Source of the DNA: an uncultured Bacilli bacterium
GTDB lineage: Bacteria; Bacillota_I; Bacilli_A; RF39; UBA660
Length of the DNA stretch: 64,000 bases
Reading direction: 5' to 3'
NCBI GenBank assembly: GCA_934168245.1
Contig: CAKPMY010000008.1
Span: 1-64,000, forward strand
Positions 46,172 through 54,682 of the stretch are shown piece by piece. Positions within the stretch are counted from its first letter, which is position 1; every line of letters starts with the position of its first letter. The position numbers and the translations under genes are program-made. The notes beneath the pieces were generated by a model that did no database searches, was not told where the DNA came from, and worked only from the letters and a program-made list of their open reading frames with translations.

Positions 46172-47963
46172 AGAAGAAATATTAGAAGAAGTTAAAAAGA
46201 GACTAAGCATCTTAGAAAGTGAAGTTGATGTTCCTAGTGAAGAATTATTATTCTTTAGAGATTTTGTTTCCAAATGTTCTTTTAATAGTATCGAAGAAAT
46301 TATAAAATTAGAGACTGAACCAGTCTTCAAAGCCTATTTTTTATCTGAGGTTGAAGGTTTAAACTATAAAGATGTTAGCCAACTAATAAGTATTGTAACA
46401 CCTATGCTAGAAACCGAAGCAACCACCGAAGAATTGTCAACGGTTTGTGGAGAACTAAGTGTAGTGTGGAGTAACATTCCTATTAATTGTCTAGAGGTTA
46501 TAAGTAAGCCAAAAAGTGTCTTTTCAAAAAACTTTTTAGAAATAAACTTCCCCGCTGAAGCCAATGAACTGTTAAATGGAGTTTTTCAAAGACATCCAAC
46601 CTTTCAAAAATATCAAACCGCCGCTAAGGCCTACATTGCTCTTATTCAAACACTAATTAATACTGTAAAACTTGATGAAGGCCGTTCTCTAAGTGCTCTC
46701 GAAGAAGAAGCAAAGAGGAGATCATTCACTATGGTATCATCTATAAACCTAGTAAGATTTATTGACGAGGTTAGAAAACAATATGAGGCAGCCCATAAAA
46801 AATATAAAAAACTAATAGATAAAGAGGCCGCGGGGGCAACTTATGATAAAAAAAGAAGCTGCTTTGTCAAAAGAACAATTGTCAAAACTCTAGGAGAAAA
46901 AATAGATTGGCAAAATATTAATGAAGGTTTCAATAAGATGGTGGCTCACCACAAAAGTCTAGAAAAAGAATTAAATAAAAAATCTCGAACTAGGACGCAA
47001 TCAGCTCAAGCCTACAGGGACTTTTTTGCCTACTTTGCTGGACTAGATCAATCTAGAGAAATAACGGGTTATCGTAATATCGTTCAAAATATTCCTGATG
47101 AAGACCTAAAAAAAGAAATTCTAACTTATATTTATAATAGAAATCTAGAAAAACAAGAATCAGTCGAAAGTGACTATCAAGCCCTAGTTGGTCCTGGTAA
47201 AACTGCATATTATTCCGTTTTAGAATCATACTCAATTCCACGAAATGATGAAACTGTTAGTAGATTACAGAGTAAATATACTAAGGAACAAGTAGAAGCA
47301 TCCCTTAAACAATTAAGTAGTTTAGGCATTAATGATGCTAATCTCTTATATCAAATTTTATTAGTAAGTGATGAAAAAACAATCTTTTCTTTAGCCTCTT
47401 TCTTTGCTGATAAAGAAATAATTTCTAAAGAAACTTTGCAAACTTATCCTAAAATATTTGATCCAAATAGTACTTGTTATCGTAATGCCATGCAAAATAT
47501 AGATACTATCATTGATAATGGTATCAATTCTAAATATTTATACAACCATTCAACAGTTTTATTTGCTGACCCAGCCGTTGTAAAAGAAAATATTTCATCT
47601 CTTCAAGAATCAGCCTTACTAACTTCTATTAGTAAAGATTCAGATATTAGTTTTCTTGGCAATCCTGAAACTAAAACAAGACTTTTCTTAGCAACAACTT
47701 CAGAAAATAAAGAAGCCTTAACTGAAAATATCAGTTTATTAAATGCTAAAACTCCACGCTGGAAAAGAGTAGCCATAATGCATTCGCTATCTATGCCAGT
47801 ATCAAAAGAAGAACTACCTGCATTTTTAGAAAATGAATCATTCTTTATTCCTGATTCTAAACTTGATGACTATCTTTTCAAACCTCTAGAAGTGGAAAAA
47901 GCCATTCCAGCGACCAAAAAACTTAGTCTTAATAACCTTACCAGTGTTGACACTACAAAATAA
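46164..47963 (+). CDS. Large protein of unknown function, partner of the RelE-like gene
   Basis: About 599 residues, soluble, mixed charge, mainly helical by composition. Two basic helical stretches stand out near residues 205-250 (AAHKKYKKLIDKEAAG) and 270-295. The C-terminal part (about 380-590) has irregular 35-45 residue helical repeats (SLASFFADKEIISKETLQTY, SLQESALLTSISKDSDISFL and so on), which might be an alpha-solenoid. No family is recognised. A GTG at 46155 is in frame, but GAGTGATC makes the ATG at 46164 preferable. The overlap with the preceding gene suggests coupled synthesis and a joint complex. Confidence 0.6.
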   Translation: MTREEILEEVKKRLSILESEVDVPSEELLFFRDFVSKCSFNSIEEIIKLETEPVFKAYFLSEVEGLNYKDVSQLISIVTPMLETEATTEELSTVCGELSVVWSNIPINCLEVISKPKSVFSKNFLEINFPAEANELLNGVFQRHPTFQKYQTAAKAYIALIQTLINTVKLDEGRSLSALEEEAKRRSFTMVSSINLVRFIDEVRKQYEAAHKKYKKLIDKEAAGATYDKKRSCFVKRTIVKTLGEKIDWQNINEGFNKMVAHHKSLEKELNKKSRTRTQSAQAYRDFFAYFAGLDQSREITGYRNIVQNIPDEDLKKEILTYIYNRNLEKQESVESDYQALVGPGKTAYYSVLESYSIPRNDETVSRLQSKYTKEQVEASLKQLSSLGINDANLLYQILLVSDEKTIFSLASFFADKEIISKETLQTYPKIFDPNSTCYRNAMQNIDTIIDNGINSKYLYNHSTVLFADPAVVKENISSLQESALLTSISKDSDISFLGNPETKTRLFLATTSENKEALTENISLLNAKTPRWKRVAIMHSLSMPVSKEELPAFLENESFFIPDSKLDDYLFKPLEVEKAIPATKKLSLNNLTSVDTTK

Positions 47964-47975
47964 CTATGCTATAAT
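47947..47975 (+). promoter_or_regulatory. Consensus promoter of the rplU operon
   Basis: TTGACA (47947-47952), a 17-base spacer ending in TGC and TATAAT (47970-47975). Perfect -35, -10 and extended element; the -35 lies inside the end of the preceding gene. The best promoter in the window. Confidence 0.92.
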
Positions 47976-47981
47976 CTAACT

Positions 47982-48070
47982 GTTTGACGCCTCATGCTCA
48001 AACCGCATTGAAAAGGTTTTAAACAATTTATTGTACCTTGAGAGCGAGTCTTAAGTTATTAATAAAGGAG
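47982..48070 (+). ncRNA. L21 leader, cis-acting autoregulatory RNA
   Basis: The roughly 90 nt between the promoter and rplU hold small stems: CTCAA (47997-48001) with TTGAG (48038-48042), AACC with GGTT (48001-48004/48015-48018), and ACAAT with ATTGT (about 48023-48033). Position and arrangement match the Firmicutes L21 leader, thought to be bound by L21 or a product of the operon. Identification rests on location and helices seen by eye. Confidence 0.65.
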
Positions 48071-48080
48071 GTATATATTA

Positions 48081-48383
48081 ATGAATGCTGTAATTAAAGT
48101 TGGTGGAAAGCAACACTACGTACAAGAAAATTCAGAAATTTACGTAGAAAAACTAGATGCTGAAGTTGGTGACACAGTAAAATTCGATCAAGTATTAATG
48201 CTTGATAGTAAAATAGGTAGTCCTTATCTTACTAATGTTACTGTTGAAGGTGAAGTAATCAAAAACGGTAAACAAAAGAAAATTAGAGTTTTCAAGTATA
48301 AGAGTAAAGACAGATCTAACCGTAAGACTCAAGGACATAGACAACCTTATACAAAAGTAAGAATTACTAAAATTAATGGTTAA
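48081..48383 (+). CDS. rplU: Ribosomal protein L21
   Basis: 100 residues, full length. The N-terminal AVIKVGGKQHYVQENSEIYV and C-terminal KSKDRSNRKTQGHRQPYTKV are hallmarks of L21, which binds 23S rRNA next to L20. AAAGGAGGT ribosome binding site. First gene of rplU-prp-rpmA. Confidence 0.98.
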   Translation: MNAVIKVGGKQHYVQENSEIYVEKLDAEVGDTVKFDQVLMLDSKIGSPYLTNVTVEGEVIKNGKQKKIRVFKYKSKDRSNRKTQGHRQPYTKVRITKING

Positions 48384-48385
48384 TC

Positions 48386-48688
48386 ATGATTAAAGTAAAA
48401 GTTACTAAAGAAAAAGATTTAATTCTAACTGTTAGGTTACAAGGCCATGCTATGTATGCAAATAGAGGTAAAGACATCGTCTGTAGTGCTGCAAGCAGTA
48501 TTGTAACAACAACCATAAATGGAATTTTATCATTAAATGAGGAAGGTCTAAGTTATGAAGTTACTAAGGATGGTTTAACAATCAGTAATATATCATCTGA
48601 TACAACCATTCAAAAACTAATAAACAACATGATCAGTCTTTTAAAAGAGTTGGAAGAAGATTATCCAACTAATGTAGAAGTAAAATAA
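48386..48688 (+). CDS. prp: Ribosomal-processing cysteine protease Prp
   Basis: 100 residues, between L21 and L27 genes as in other Firmicutes (YsxB). The catalytic pair His21 (QGHAMYANRG) and Cys33 (KDIVCSAASS) is in place. Prp removes the N-terminal leader of L27 before ribosome assembly. In this genome its likely targets are L27 (LKLDIQLF before Ala12) and, by the same motif, L32 at 30328. It starts 2 bases after the rplU stop, so translation is probably coupled. Confidence 0.95.
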   Translation: MIKVKVTKEKDLILTVRLQGHAMYANRGKDIVCSAASSIVTTTINGILSLNEEGLSYEVTKDGLTISNISSDTTIQKLINNMISLLKELEEDYPTNVEVK

Positions 48689-48699
48689 GGAGGAGAATT

Positions 48700-48990
48700 A
48701 TGAGATTTTTAAAATTAGATATTCAATTATTTGCTCATCATAAAGGGCAAGGATCAACATCTAATGGTCGTGATTCTGCAGGACGTAGATTAGGAGCTAA
48801 AGCTGCTGACGGTGAATTCATCACAGCTGGTAGCATTATATATCGTCAACGTGGAACTAAAGTATTCCCAGGAACTAACGTTCGCCGTGGAAGCGATGAT
48901 ACTTTATTCTCTACAGTTGATGGAATTGTTAAGTTTGAACGCTTAGGAAGAGATAAAAAACAAGCTTCAGTATATCCTAAAGAAGCATAA
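48700..48990 (+). CDS. rpmA: Ribosomal protein L27 with Prp-cleavable leader
   Basis: 96 residues. The leader MRFLKLDIQLF precedes AHHKGQGSTSNGRDSAGRRL, the standard start of L27, whose N-terminal tail reaches the peptidyl-transferase centre. Predicted cut between Phe11 and Ala12. GGAGGAG ribosome binding site. The C-terminus is complete (FERLGRDKKQASVYP). Confidence 0.98.
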   Translation: MRFLKLDIQLFAHHKGQGSTSNGRDSAGRRLGAKAADGEFITAGSIIYRQRGTKVFPGTNVRRGSDDTLFSTVDGIVKFERLGRDKKQASVYPKEA

Positions 48991-48992
48991 TG

Positions 48993-49017
48993 AAGAGCCA
49001 GATGGCTCTTTTTTTCT
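48993..49017 (+). terminator. Intrinsic terminator of the rplU-prp-rpmA operon
   Basis: AAGAGCC (48993-48999) pairs with GGCTCTT (49004-49010) across AGAT, followed by a run of T. Confidence 0.9.
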
Positions 49018-49045
49018 TCTAACTGTAGAATTTTATATTAATATT

Positions 49046-49054
49046 TGTTATACT
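49046..49054 (+). promoter_or_regulatory. Extended -10 promoter of obg
   Basis: TGTTATACT lies 29 bases before the obg start, between the rpmA terminator and the AGGGAGGTAAG ribosome binding site. It separates obg from the ribosomal operon. Confidence 0.6.
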
Positions 49055-49083
49055 AAAAATGCTAAAAAAAGGGAGGTAAGAAT

Positions 49084-50358
49084 ATGTTTGTAGATGAAGT
49101 CGAAATAAGAGTAGAAGCAGGAAATGGTGGCGATGGTTGCACTGCTTTTCGTCGTGAGAAATTTGTTGAAATGGGAGGACCATTTGGAGGTAATGGAGGC
49201 CATGGAGCAGATATAATTTTTAAAGTTGATCAAGGCTTACATACTTTACTAGATCTACGTTATCAAAAAATCTTAAAAGGTAAAAAAGGTGAAAATGGTC
49301 GTGGTAAAAATCAAAATGGTAAAGGTGCCGAACCATTAGTTGTCAAAGTACCTCAAGGAACTGTCGTAACAGATCTAGAAACAGGTTTAATTATTGCTGA
49401 CCTTTCTAAAAAAGATCAAGAAGAAATAATTGCTAAAGGTGGTCGTGGTGGTAGAGGAAATACAGCCTTTAAAACCCAAACCAATACAGCCCCAGACTAT
49501 TCTGAAAACGGTGAAGAAGGGGAAAGAAAAAATCTAAAAGTTGAAGTAAAGCTTCTTGCCGATGTTGGCCTAGTAGGTCTACCTAGTGTTGGTAAAAGTA
49601 CAATTATTTCTGTAATATCAAAATCAAAACCTAAAATCGCGGCTTATCACTTTACAACTTTATCTCCAAATCTAGGAGTAACTAAAGCCAGTGATGGTCG
49701 TAGTTTTGTTGTTGCTGACTTACCAGGTTTAATAGAAGGTGCCTCTCGTGGAGAAGGTCTAGGAGATAAATTCTTACGTCATATTGAACGAACTAAAGTA
49801 ATCGCTCATGTAATAGATATGTCTGGTAGTGAACTACGTGACCCTTACGAAGATTATCTTTTAATAAATAAAGAACTAGAAGAGTTTAATCCTAAACTAT
49901 TATTAAAACCTCAAATAATTATTGCTAATAAAATGGATTTACCAAATGCTAAAGAAAATCTAGAAAAATTTAAAGAAAAAGTCAAAGCAGAAATATTTGA
50001 AATCAGTGCCGCAACTAATTCTGGTCTTCAAAAAGTAGTAGATAGACTAGCCGATTTATTAGACTCTATTCCAAATAATCCATTATATGAAGATAATCAA
50101 ATCGAAAGTCACATATTATACAAATTTAAAAAAGAAGAACCATATACTATAACAAGAGAACCAGATGGAGTATGGGTAATATCTGGTAAAGAAGTAGAAC
50201 GTATCTTTAAAATGACTAAGTTCAATAGTGAAGAAGCAATCTATCGTTTCGCAAAAAAACTACGTCGTCTAGGAATTGATGCTAAACTAGAAAGTCTAGG
50301 TGCCGAACCAGGCGATCAAGTACGTATTCTAGATTTCTACTTTGATTATAAAGACTAA
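49084..50358 (+). CDS. obg: GTPase Obg
   Basis: 424 residues. An N-terminal glycine-rich Obg fold (about 1-158, EAGNGGDGCTAFRREKF, GGNGGHGADIIF), the G domain (G1 GLPSVGKST near 166, G3 DLPGLIEGA, G4 NKMD) and a C-terminal OCT domain (about 345-424). Obg is a GTPase for 50S assembly and stress control, linked to (p)ppGpp. All three domains are complete. Confidence 0.98.
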   Translation: MFVDEVEIRVEAGNGGDGCTAFRREKFVEMGGPFGGNGGHGADIIFKVDQGLHTLLDLRYQKILKGKKGENGRGKNQNGKGAEPLVVKVPQGTVVTDLETGLIIADLSKKDQEEIIAKGGRGGRGNTAFKTQTNTAPDYSENGEEGERKNLKVEVKLLADVGLVGLPSVGKSTIISVISKSKPKIAAYHFTTLSPNLGVTKASDGRSFVVADLPGLIEGASRGEGLGDKFLRHIERTKVIAHVIDMSGSELRDPYEDYLLINKELEEFNPKLLLKPQIIIANKMDLPNAKENLEKFKEKVKAEIFEISAATNSGLQKVVDRLADLLDSIPNNPLYEDNQIESHILYKFKKEEPYTITREPDGVWVISGKEVERIFKMTKFNSEEAIYRFAKKLRRLGIDAKLESLGAEPGDQVRILDFYFDYKD

Positions 50359-50373
50359 TTAAATGGAGGGCCT

Positions 50374-51042
50374 ATGTTGACGATAAGTACTTTTAACATT
50401 CAGAATAAAGAAAGTAAAACTAAAGCAACCGATATAATTAACTATATTACTACTAATAAAATTGATATAATTAATCTTCAAGAACTATATCCAAGTTGCG
50501 AAAAAGAGTTACGTAAAAACCTAAAAAACTATACGATAACCGGCAAATATCGCTATCTTTACTTTCCAAAGATAAATGAATCAAATCCAATCATAACCAA
50601 TCAAAAAATTACTAGTACCAAAACTTATCATCTCCCACATCTTCCCTCACTCTTAAATAGAATTATCACAAGAACTACTATAACTGTTGATAATAGAGAA
50701 ATAACTATTTTAAATACTCATCTTGATTATAAATATCAACTAGCCAAAAAAAGACAACTGCAAGTTATATTAAAATTAATCAAGAAAGAAAAAAATCCCA
50801 TTATCTTAACTGGGGACTTTAACCTAAAAAATAATAAAGAATTATTTAATAATTTCGTAAAAGAATTAGAAAGACGTAATATTTATCATGTTGAAATAGA
50901 TGAAAAGACTCTAAAAACATCTAAGTATAAACGAGCAATCGATCATATTTTTCTATCTCGTGACTTTAAACTACTCGATAAAAAAGTCATAAAAGATATT
51001 AAAACGAGTGATCATTATCCCGTACTTATAAAAGTAATCTAA
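50374..51042 (+). CDS. Endonuclease/exonuclease/phosphatase (EEP) family protein
   Basis: 222 residues with the EEP metal-site motifs in order: STFNIQN at the start, NLQELYP (Glu), LNTHLDYK, LTGDFNLKN and the C-terminal SDHYPVLIKV. No signal peptide, so it acts in the cytoplasm. The family includes AP endonucleases, DNases and phosphodiesterases; the substrate is not evident. It follows obg by 15 bases with a GGAGGG ribosome binding site and a TTG or ATG start choice (ATG used). Confidence 0.85.
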   Translation: MLTISTFNIQNKESKTKATDIINYITTNKIDIINLQELYPSCEKELRKNLKNYTITGKYRYLYFPKINESNPIITNQKITSTKTYHLPHLPSLLNRIITRTTITVDNREITILNTHLDYKYQLAKKRQLQVILKLIKKEKNPIILTGDFNLKNNKELFNNFVKELERRNIYHVEIDEKTLKTSKYKRAIDHIFLSRDFKLLDKKVIKDIKTSDHYPVLIKVI

Positions 51043-51073
51043 CATTAAATATTTAGCCAAGAAAGGACTAATC

Positions 51074-51772
51074 ATGTTAAAAAGTAATCTTACAGAACAA
51101 GACTTAAAAATTAAAATAGAAGCCTTTCTTCAGGCTCATCCAGATTATTATTCTGAAGAAGAGAAGAAGTATATTAGAGAGTGTGCTGCCTGGGGACTAT
51201 ATACCGATTTTTCTGATGCTCTTTTACGACAAATATATGCCGAACTTGACTTAATGCCTGATGAACACAATATCTATTTAGGTTTTATAAGTTTAATTTC
51301 TAATATTTATGGTTTAGATAAAAATATCGTTGAAGTAGGTGGAGGTAAGATTCCAAGTCTTGCTAAATATATTGCTCTAAAACAACAAACAGGGACTATC
51401 ACCGTATATGACCCAAGTTTAGTAGTGACAACAACGCCTCATCCTAATCTAATTCTAAAAAAAGTTCCTTTCTCTAAAGATTTACCTGAACTAAGCCCAG
51501 ATCTTCTAATCGGTTTTATGCCAACATCCGCAACTGAAGAAATGTTAGAATACGCTTACCAAACTAAAACAAACTTCTTAATCGCTTTATCTGACATGAC
51601 CGATGCCTTCGATGTCTATGAACAAGATGAGATTTGGACCCATTGGCAACAAGAAATAATCTATAGTGCCAGTCGCAAAGTAGAAGAGAATGGTCTTGGT
51701 AAACTAAAGATTCTAACTCTAGATAAATACGACAATCCATATCCCATAATATATACTAATAAAAAATATTGA
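51074..51772 (+). CDS. Rossmann-fold, methyltransferase-like protein
   Basis: 232 residues. A helical N-terminus (about 1-75) precedes a glycine motif IVEVGGGKIPSLAKYIAL, then ITVYDPSL with an acidic residue at the end of strand 2. This is the SAM-binding arrangement of class I methyltransferases. The rest of the fold is less clear, and the motif IV residues are not recognised. It could also be a degenerate or non-catalytic member. Follows the EEP gene with an AAAGGACTA ribosome binding site. Confidence 0.55.
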   Translation: MLKSNLTEQDLKIKIEAFLQAHPDYYSEEEKKYIRECAAWGLYTDFSDALLRQIYAELDLMPDEHNIYLGFISLISNIYGLDKNIVEVGGGKIPSLAKYIALKQQTGTITVYDPSLVVTTTPHPNLILKKVPFSKDLPELSPDLLIGFMPTSATEEMLEYAYQTKTNFLIALSDMTDAFDVYEQDEIWTHWQQEIIYSASRKVEENGLGKLKILTLDKYDNPYPIIYTNKKY

Positions 51773-51822
51773 CTATAATTTACATATATAGTATAAAAAA
51801 TGATTGCCTAGGCTACATTTTG

Positions 51823-51831
51823 TGATATAAT
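51823..51831 (+). promoter_or_regulatory. Extended -10 promoter of the Hpt-REC gene
   Basis: TGATATAAT, 36 bases before the start codon. Confidence 0.65.
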
Positions 51832-51866
51832 CAAAATAGATTAAAATTACGAAAGTGGGATAAAAT

Positions 51867-52739
51867 ATGAACGACGAAAATTATTTAATAGAAAATGGAG
51901 TAAATGTAACTAAGAGTCTAGAACTATTTGGAGACATTGACACCTATAATGAAATAGTTGGTGAATTTTTAGTAAGTTCTAAAGAGAAACAGGCTAAACT
52001 TCAACAATCAAAAGAAGAAAAAGATATGGCTAATTATACTATCTATATCCATTCTTTAAAAAGTGATGCTCAATATTTTGGCTTTACTAAATTAGCCGAA
52101 ATGGCTGAAATTCAAGAACAAAAGAGTAAAGATGGTGATGTTTTCTACATATTTGAACATTTCCAAGAATTAAATGATGAAATTGAAAGAATGGTTGGTG
52201 TAGTTAAAAAATACTTATATCCTGAACCAGAAGAGACTGCTGCTCCTGCTGCGGCTCCACAAGAAGCCACTCCTTCCCCTGCAACTCCAGCCCCAACACC
52301 AGTAGTAGTACAACCAGCTCCAGTAGAAGAAAACTTACCAGAACCATACAATCAAAAGACAATTTTAGTAGCCGATGACTCTAACATTATCCGTAACTTC
52401 GTAAAAAGAATATTCAGTGATAAATATAATGTAGGAGTAGCCCAAAATGGTGAAGAGGCTCTACAAATTATAAAAGCCAACCTTGCCAATGAAGAAATAG
52501 TAGCCTTACTACTAGACTTAAATATGCCAAAAGTAGACGGTTTTGCTGTTTTAGATTACATTAACGAAAACCAATTATTTAATAAAATACCAGTTTCTAT
52601 AATTTCTGGAGACTGCTCAAAAGACACTATCGCTAAAGCCTTTGGTTATCCAATAGTTGACATGTTAGCAAAGCCATTCACTGAAACAGATATCAAGCAC
52701 GTTGTAGAAAAGACAATTTATTTTAAAAATATTGACTAA
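51867..52739 (+). CDS. Hpt domain joined to a response-regulator receiver domain
   Basis: 290 residues. The N-terminal Hpt domain (about 10-110) has the phospho-accepting His62 in IHSLKSDAQYFG. A proline/alanine-rich linker follows (about 127-155). The C-terminal receiver (about 165-288) is complete: Asp170 and Asp171 in the acidic pocket, Asp217 as phosphorylation site (LLDLNMPKVDG), Lys269 in the AKPF loop. There is no kinase and no DNA-binding or enzymatic output. It may be a phosphorelay hub, accepting and passing phosphate between a kinase and another regulator. Single-gene unit with its own promoter and terminator. Confidence 0.88.
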   Translation: MNDENYLIENGVNVTKSLELFGDIDTYNEIVGEFLVSSKEKQAKLQQSKEEKDMANYTIYIHSLKSDAQYFGFTKLAEMAEIQEQKSKDGDVFYIFEHFQELNDEIERMVGVVKKYLYPEPEETAAPAAAPQEATPSPATPAPTPVVVQPAPVEENLPEPYNQKTILVADDSNIIRNFVKRIFSDKYNVGVAQNGEEALQIIKANLANEEIVALLLDLNMPKVDGFAVLDYINENQLFNKIPVSIISGDCSKDTIAKAFGYPIVDMLAKPFTETDIKHVVEKTIYFKNID

Positions 52740-52746
52740 TTAAAAA

Positions 52747-52775
52747 GAGTAATTTCAAAATTACTCCTTTTCTTT
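52747..52775. terminator. Bidirectional terminator between convergent genes
   Basis: GAGTAATTT (52747-52755) pairs with AAATTACTC (52758-52766), flanked by A-rich and T-rich tails (CCTTTTCTTTT). It serves both the Hpt-REC gene and the minus-strand gene ending at 52761. Confidence 0.75.
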
Positions 52776-53087
52776 TACCTTAAATTCTTCTCCAACTTTA
52801 AAATAATCACTGACTCCAATCGGTGCTAAATATATATAACTAACTTTTCTCTTTGGTAAAATAAACTTATCCGTCTTAAACTTTTTATATATATAAAGAA
52901 TCTTGTTTTCCTTATCCGTCATAATAACATCAATCTTCTGACAAAACCAATATGTTGAAAGTCCTTTTTTCTTTAACATATAAATGTCTTCTATCGGATC
53001 TAGAAAAAATTTTAAACTCTTAAGTCTTAACCAAAATGTATTTAAAAAGATAACGTCATATACTTTTTTTCCTACTTTTATTTTCAT
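52761..53087 (-). CDS. Small DUF192-like protein
   Basis: 108 residues, basic, no signal peptide. The order of elements recalls DUF192: an aromatic stretch before IDVIMTDKENKILYIYKK and a C-terminal YIYLAPIGVSDYFKVGEEF (compare the LELPAG...KVGD pattern). The family's GLM motif near the N-terminus is not obvious, so this is a divergent member at best. The GGTGATGAT ribosome binding site on the minus strand supports the start. Confidence 0.5.
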   Translation of the reverse strand: MKIKVGKKVYDVIFLNTFWLRLKSLKFFLDPIEDIYMLKKKGLSTYWFCQKIDVIMTDKENKILYIYKKFKTDKFILPKRKVSYIYLAPIGVSDYFKVGEEFKVKEKE

Positions 53088-53176
53088 ATCATCACCGCTT
53101 CCTCTTGAAAAATTATATCATAAATACGAAAAGTTATTAAATAATAATATAAAATCTTTTCCAATTATTAAAAATG

Positions 53177-53185
53177 TGTTATTAT
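53177..53185 (+). promoter_or_regulatory. Extended -10 promoter of the YebC gene
   Basis: TGTTATTAT (TG, one base, TATTAT) lies 27 bases before the start codon. Confidence 0.5.
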
Positions 53186-53211
53186 TAAAAAGGAAATGAG
53201 GAGGTATAAGT

Positions 53212-53934
53212 ATGAGTGGACATTCAAAATGGGCAACAATTCATCGTAAAAAAGGATTATTAGATGCTGCTAGAGGAAAAGTTTTCCAAAAACTAGCCAA
53301 AGAAATTATGGTAGCAGCCAAGTCAGGTAGTCCTGATCCGAACCAAAACTCATCTTTAAGATTAGCCGTTGATAAGGCAAAGGCTCAAAACATGCCTAAA
53401 GAAAATATTCAAAAGGCTATTGAAAAAGCAACTGGTGGTACAGACGGAGCAAACTACGAAAGTGTTCGTTATGAAGGATACGGTCATGGAGGCGTAGCAT
53501 TCATGGTAGACTGCCTAACAGACAATCGTAATAGAACAGCCTCACAAGTACGTAGTGCTTTTACTAAAGCCGGAGGCAATCTTGGTACAGACGGTTCTGT
53601 AAGTTACATGTTCGAACGTCGTGGTTCAATTGTAATACCTGGTGATTATGACGAGGATACAATGATGATGACTGCTTTAGATGCTGGAGCCTTAGATTTT
53701 GAGAAAGTAGAAAATACTTATGTAATTACTACTGATACTTCTAATTTTACACCTGTAAAAGAAGCCTTAGAAAAAGAAAATGTTAAAGAATTCCTAGAAT
53801 GTGAATTAACATATATTCCAAACATGGAAGTAGAATTAGATGAAGAAGGACAAGAAAAAGTCATGAAATTAGTAGATACACTAGAAGACTTAGATGATGT
53901 TCAAGATGTTTATTATAACTTAAAAGGCGAATAA
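53212..53934 (+). CDS. YebC/PmpR/TACO1-family protein
   Basis: 240 residues, full length. The N-terminal MSGHSKWATIHRKKGLLDAA and GYGHGGVAFMVDCLTDNRNR are diagnostic. Members act as DNA-binding regulators or, as shown more recently for some, as translation factors that relieve stalling at proline stretches. GAGGAGGT ribosome binding site. It precedes ruvAB, as YebC genes do in many bacteria. Confidence 0.95.
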   Translation: MSGHSKWATIHRKKGLLDAARGKVFQKLAKEIMVAAKSGSPDPNQNSSLRLAVDKAKAQNMPKENIQKAIEKATGGTDGANYESVRYEGYGHGGVAFMVDCLTDNRNRTASQVRSAFTKAGGNLGTDGSVSYMFERRGSIVIPGDYDEDTMMMTALDAGALDFEKVENTYVITTDTSNFTPVKEALEKENVKEFLECELTYIPNMEVELDEEGQEKVMKLVDTLEDLDDVQDVYYNLKGE

Positions 53935-53950
53935 TAAATAATAAAATAAT

Positions 53951-54004
53951 AAAAAAGAGCACACCTAAAGTGAACGATTTAGTTCATAGTTGCTCTTTTT
54001 TCTT
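53951..54004 (+). terminator. Intrinsic terminator of the YebC gene
   Basis: AAAAAAGAGCA (53951-53961) pairs with TGCTCTTTTTT (53991-54001), with an inner GTGAAC/GTTCAT-like stem; the distal arm is the U tract. Confidence 0.8.
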
Positions 54005-54018
54005 TCCTAAAATTGTTA

Positions 54019-54024
54019 TATAAT
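54019..54024 (+). promoter_or_regulatory. -10 element of the ruvAB-queA unit
   Basis: TATAAT lies 85 bases before ruvA, after the YebC terminator. The leader between them (54030-54100) shows no convincing structure. Confidence 0.5.
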
Positions 54025-54108
54025 AATTATTGAACAAAAGTTATCAAAATATAAGTAGAAAGGAATTTAATATAGGTTGATAAGACCAGATTAAATTATC
54101 GTGATTTT

Positions 54109-54672
54109 ATGTATGACTATATAACTGGAACAGTTACCAGTTTAAAAAATAATGCTATTGTTTTAGATAATAATGGTATAGGATACTTAATATATGTATC
54201 TAATCCATATTCATTTGAAGTACAAAAAGAATATAAAGTCTATGTTTACCAACAAGTAAAAGAAGATGAAAACAGTCTTTTTGGTTTTAAAACACTAGCC
54301 GAAAAAGAATTATTCTTAAAACTGATTAGTGTAAAAGGCTTAGGTTGTAAAATGACTTTACCAATTTTAGCAGTAGGAAATGTAGAAGGTATCATGGATG
54401 CTATCGAAAGAGAAAATATTCTTTACTTGAAAAAGTTTCCTAAGATTGGTGAAAAACTAGCCCGTCAAATAATTCTCGACTTAAAAGGCAAACTAGAATT
54501 TATTGGTGTAGGTATATCAGATGATGAATTAACTACTAGTGAAGAACTAAAAGAAGTCCTACTAGGTTTAGGTTACAAAGACAAAGAAATAAAAGGTGTT
54601 CTTGCTAAAGTAAATAAAGATTTAACAATCGAGGAACAGGTAAAAGAGGCTTTAAGATTACTATTAAGATAA
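54109..54672 (+). CDS. ruvA: Holliday junction DNA-binding subunit RuvA
   Basis: 187 residues. OB-fold domain I (about 1-62, YDYITGTVTSLKNNAIVLDN), two helix-hairpin-helix motifs in domain II (VKGLGCKMTLPIL and FPKIGEKLARQIILDLKGK), and a short domain III at the C-terminus (EVLLGLGYKDKEIKGVLAKV). RuvA holds the four-way junction for RuvB. A GTGAT ribosome binding site precedes the ATG closely. Confidence 0.96.
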   Translation: MYDYITGTVTSLKNNAIVLDNNGIGYLIYVSNPYSFEVQKEYKVYVYQQVKEDENSLFGFKTLAEKELFLKLISVKGLGCKMTLPILAVGNVEGIMDAIERENILYLKKFPKIGEKLARQIILDLKGKLEFIGVGISDDELTTSEELKEVLLGLGYKDKEIKGVLAKVNKDLTIEEQVKEALRLLLR

Positions 54673-54682
54673 GGGTGATTAG

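Noticed and set aside
52145..52351. Glycine/alanine-rich minus-strand frame inside the Hpt-REC gene
   Set aside because: It mirrors the Pro/Ala linker codons of the real gene.
54025..54108. Riboswitch or leader peptide upstream of ruvA
   Set aside because: No stable hairpins or start codon with a ribosome binding site; treated as plain leader.
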